Shown one piece after another: positions 6,112 to 7,865 of a stretch of DNA of 7,865 nt. This DNA is from an uncultured Alphaproteobacteria bacterium (lineage in GTDB: Bacteria > Pseudomonadota > Alphaproteobacteria > RF32 > CAG-239). Positions within the stretch are counted from its first letter, which is position 1; every line of letters begins with the position of its first letter. The stretch covers positions 1-7,865 of the forward strand of contig CALXWF010000097.1 in NCBI GenBank assembly GCA_944392285.1, given 5' to 3'. Below the pieces are notes generated by a model. That model worked only from the letters and a program-made list of their open reading frames with translations, did not search any database and was not told where the DNA came from. The position numbers and the translations under genes are program-made.

Positions 6112-6747
6112 TCACTTTGTTAAATAAAATATGACCCCGCATAAAAAGCCGATAACCAGCTCGGCCAAATCTTTGTCTTTTTGCAAAAACCTGCAAACCG
6201 AGGGGTCTTCAAGTTCTTGGGCTTTGCTTGAGGTCCTAAGACAATCAAACAGCTCCGGACACCGCTTGTCAAACTCCCGACAAAACAAATAAACAAATGC
6301 CGGCAAAATACCAAGCAGCACAATCCACATTGATTGTCTGAAGAAAGCCATAAGCAATGCCGGCAATAAAAAGCGCAGCAAAAGTCCGACAAAGTCATAA
6401 ACAAAACTGCCGAACCACTGCGTCTTAAAGAGTTTTTGCATCAAAGGGGCCAATTTTTCATCATCTTTATAGACATGGTCACCCAAATCCAAATAAGAAT
6501 CATAGCCGACCAAGCGAAAGGCGCAGACCCAAAACCCGCTTTGTACCACTGCAAGCAACACGGAAACGACATCTTTTTGCCCGTTCCAAAAAAGGAAAAA
6601 ATACAAAACCAAGCCGCAAAAAACCGTCACCCCGCGAGAGTTATACCAAGCATTTTCTTTGGCTTTGCCGCCCAAATAAAAACCGCCGATACGGCGGTAA
6701 TTTAAGGCGCAAAGCACACCAAAAAACAATGCAATAATAAGGCTCAT
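6112..6747 (-). CDS. Unrecognised six-helix phage membrane protein
   Basis: I do not recognise this 211-aa protein. Seen: six likely membrane segments (about residues 1-17, 39-54, 60-78, 115-136, 138-156 and 193-210). Two polar loops stand out, one acidic and aromatic (81-100, including GYDSYLDLGD and YKDDEKL) and one cysteine-bearing (157-192, including C156, C163, C169 and C185). Its ATG at 6747 overlaps the stop of the preceding gene (ATGA), so translation is probably coupled. A terminator follows directly. Lying between tail-tip and lysis genes, it could be a superinfection-exclusion or lysogenic-conversion protein, or an extra lysis factor; the sequence does not decide between these. Confidence 0.75.
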   Translation of the reverse strand: MSLIIALFFGVLCALNYRRIGGFYLGGKAKENAWYNSRGVTVFCGLVLYFFLFWNGQKDVVSVLLAVVQSGFWVCAFRLVGYDSYLDLGDHVYKDDEKLAPLMQKLFKTQWFGSFVYDFVGLLLRFLLPALLMAFFRQSMWIVLLGILPAFVYLFCREFDKRCPELFDCLRTSSKAQELEDPSVCRFLQKDKDLAELVIGFLCGVIFYLTK

Positions 6748-7145
6748 TCTTCTTCCTCCTTCGGATAATGGGCGCGGATGGCAGCACGCTTAGTTTCAAT
6801 CAACGCGGTGATTTCGCTCAAGACCTCAGCCGGATAATCTTTTCTGGTTTTATAGGCCAACTCGGCTTCCAAACCATCGGTTTCCATGCGATAAGCTTGC
6901 GCGCGCAATGCATCAATTTCTTCCGGCGTATACGGATTTTCAACCACATAAGCCTCCACCGCCGTATCTGTCTGCCGATAAAGTGTTTTATACCTTTTGC
7001 CGTCAAGCGGTTGAACGGCCTCAGTTAAAGGTTTATAGCCGTCAGCCGTCAGCTTTTCGACATTTTGATTATAATTAGACACCAACGTCGTATTTTGCGG
7101 CGCCGGCTCAATTTTAGTTTCTGAAATAAATTTTACATATTGCAT
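6744..7145 (-). CDS. Small phage protein, possibly tail-fibre assembly chaperone
   Basis: A 133-aa soluble, acidic protein. Residues 1-70 look like a small beta-rich domain (MQYVKFISETKIEP onward); residues 72-126 are a long charged helical region (YTPEEIDALRAQ, then KTRKDYPAEVLSEI), and the tail is a run of glutamates. Small proteins ending in such a helical part often follow tail-fibre genes and act as assembly chaperones, which is the basis of this call; no diagnostic motif was recognised. The ATG at 7145 is preferred to the in-frame ATG at 7169 because AGGAG lies seven bases before it and the longer form would overlap the previous gene. The stop overlaps the start of the next gene. Confidence 0.7.
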   Translation of the reverse strand: MQYVKFISETKIEPAPQNTTLVSNYNQNVEKLTADGYKPLTEAVQPLDGKRYKTLYRQTDTAVEAYVVENPYTPEEIDALRAQAYRMETDGLEAELAYKTRKDYPAEVLSEITALIETKRAAIRAHYPKEEEE

Positions 7146-7152
7146 AAATTTT

Positions 7153-7157
7153 CTCCT
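7153..7157 (-). promoter_or_regulatory. Ribosome binding site fixing the start at 7145
   Basis: The minus strand reads AGGAG seven bases before the ATG at 7145. It overlaps the TAG stop of the glycine-rich gene (7156-7158), so a ribosome finishing that gene is placed directly over this site. It supports the 133-aa start over the upstream ATG at 7169. Confidence 0.75.
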
Positions 7158-7788
7158 ATTGTTGAACATTACTGCCCAAATACACGATTTCTATTCTGCC
7201 GGAATTTCCGGGGTCACCTTGTGACGTGCCTGATTGATTTGTGCCATTTCCTCCTTTGCCGGAAATACCGTCAACATCAACAGAGGCACCGCCCTCACCG
7301 CCATGTGAAGGATTAAAAGTACCTTTAGCGCCTGAATTTCCGTTAACTTGACTTATAATATTTACATATCCGTAAATATTATTAACCACGAAATCACTAC
7401 CTCCGACACCGCCGCCACCGGTATTTCCCGGTTTTTCACCGCCTCCGGCATGACAGATACATGTTTGCCCATCAAAAGTCTGCTGCGGAGAAAGCCATGC
7501 ACCGTCTGACATAAACTCTCCTGAACCGGAAACAGAATTTGCCCCATAATAAAAATATGTTCCCTTGGGCAAATAAACATCAATAACCAGCAACGCACCG
7601 CTATCGCCACCGCCGCCGGCATAAGAAAGTGACGAATTTCTTCCGCCGCCATAACCACCGGAACCGACACATCTGACACGATAAACGCCTGATTTTAATT
7701 CAATAGAACCTATTTCACCGCCGGACTGATTCAATATCACCGTCCCCGGCCGCAGTGCATTTGCCAAAAGTTTTTTGCTATACCACAT
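7156..7788 (-). CDS. Glycine-rich phage tail-tip / receptor-binding-like protein
   Basis: A 210-aa protein with about 23 % glycine (49 residues). A short N-terminal part (residues 1-21, with RPGTVILNQ) is followed by a beta-strand segment (GSIELKSGVYRVRCVG, 27-42) and then irregular glycine-rich runs such as GGYGGG, AGGGGDSG, GNTGGGGVGG and HGGEGG, closing with a strand, GRIEIVYLG. This pattern matches the glycine-rich domains at the distal end of tail fibres, where polyglycine helices form a scaffold carrying variable receptor-contact loops. The ATG at 7788 is chosen because AAGGAG precedes it by nine bases; the frame continues upstream to 7863, but that part is explained by another gene in a different frame. 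It probably recognises the host surface; this is inferred from composition and from the tail-like gene below it. Confidence 0.75.
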   Translation of the reverse strand: MWYSKKLLANALRPGTVILNQSGGEIGSIELKSGVYRVRCVGSGGYGGGRNSSLSYAGGGGDSGALLVIDVYLPKGTYFYYGANSVSGSGEFMSDGAWLSPQQTFDGQTCICHAGGGEKPGNTGGGGVGGSDFVVNNIYGYVNIISQVNGNSGAKGTFNPSHGGEGGASVDVDGISGKGGNGTNQSGTSQGDPGNSGRIEIVYLGSNVQQ

Positions 7789-7792
7789 AAGT

Positions 7793-7865
7793 TTAAGCTC
7801 CTTTTTTAAGAGCCCCTGCCACCCAAGCCTCGGCAATGGCATCATAATCAAAATAAAAATCATAA
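7793..7865 (-). CDS. C-terminal end of an upstream probable tail protein (partial)
   Basis: Only the last 23 codons are visible, ending with a TAA at 7793-7795 that lies four bases before the next start codon. The peptide (YDFYFDYDAIAEAWVAGALKKGA) looks like a genuine protein end, and the Shine-Dalgarno of the glycine-rich gene falls inside its last codons, the tight packing seen along the rest of this operon. Its position suggests a tail or baseplate protein, but the fragment is too short to name. Confidence 0.55.
   Translation of the reverse strand, partial: YDFYFDYDAIAEAWVAGALKKGA
7798..7803 (-). promoter_or_regulatory. Ribosome binding site fixing the glycine-rich gene start
   Basis: The minus strand reads AAGGAG nine bases before the ATG at 7788, inside the last codons of the upstream gene. 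It is the evidence for starting the glycine-rich protein at 7788 rather than at the in-frame ATG at 7863. Confidence 0.75.

Noticed and set aside
7146..7169. Longer start (7169) for the small chaperone-like protein
   Set aside because: It overlaps the end of the preceding gene and lacks the AGGAG spacing seen for 7145.
7200..7680. Glycine-rich region as a tandem DNA repeat or collagen-like repeat
   Set aside because: Glycine runs are irregular in spacing and codons, with no constant repeat unit and no regular Gly-X-Y pattern.
7789..7863. N-terminal extension of the glycine-rich protein to an ATG at 7863
   Set aside because: This stretch is the end of another protein in a different frame, and a clear Shine-Dalgarno supports the start at 7788.

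Overview
The window reads as part of the chromosome of an anaerobic, fermentative, double-membraned bacterium with the late genes of a prophage beside it. A membrane pyrophosphatase, an [FeFe]-hydrogenase maturase and acetate kinase together point to fermentation with H2 and acetate as products. The phage lysis module carries an outer-membrane spanin, which only makes sense in a Gram-negative host. The lineage cannot be fixed from the sequence; a gut-type alphaproteobacterium would fit, but that is a guess.

Left part (1-4900), host metabolism. A very long minus-strand gene (1-2390, running off the left edge) encodes a membrane-bound, ion-pumping pyrophosphatase (HppA). It is divergently arranged with hydE (2593-3621, +), and the 202-bp space between them holds a good minus-strand promoter and an inverted repeat. 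ackA (3683-4900, +) follows hydE and seems to have its own promoter, whose -35 box overlaps the hydE stop codon. HppA recovers energy from pyrophosphate as an ion gradient, HydE helps build the H-cluster of an H2-evolving hydrogenase, and AckA makes ATP from acetyl phosphate. HppA and AckA each show departures from the textbook members of their families.

Right part (4912-7865), phage late region, all on the minus strand, read right to left. It starts with the C-terminal end of a probable tail protein (7793-7865), then a glycine-rich, tail-tip-like protein (7156-7788), a small tail-chaperone-like protein (6744-7145), an unrecognised six-helix membrane protein (6112-6747) and a strong intrinsic terminator (6081-6108). 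A complete lysis cassette follows: SleB-type endolysin (5634-6068), holin (5295-5621), i-spanin (5054-5305) and an o-spanin lipoprotein (4912-5142) that starts inside the i-spanin gene in another frame. Most of these genes overlap or abut and have clear Shine-Dalgarno sites. The last phage stop codon lies 11 bp from the ackA stop codon, so the phage-host junction is unusually tight.

No tRNA, rRNA, CRISPR array, insertion sequence or integrase was seen. There is no gene-free stretch longer than about 200 bp.
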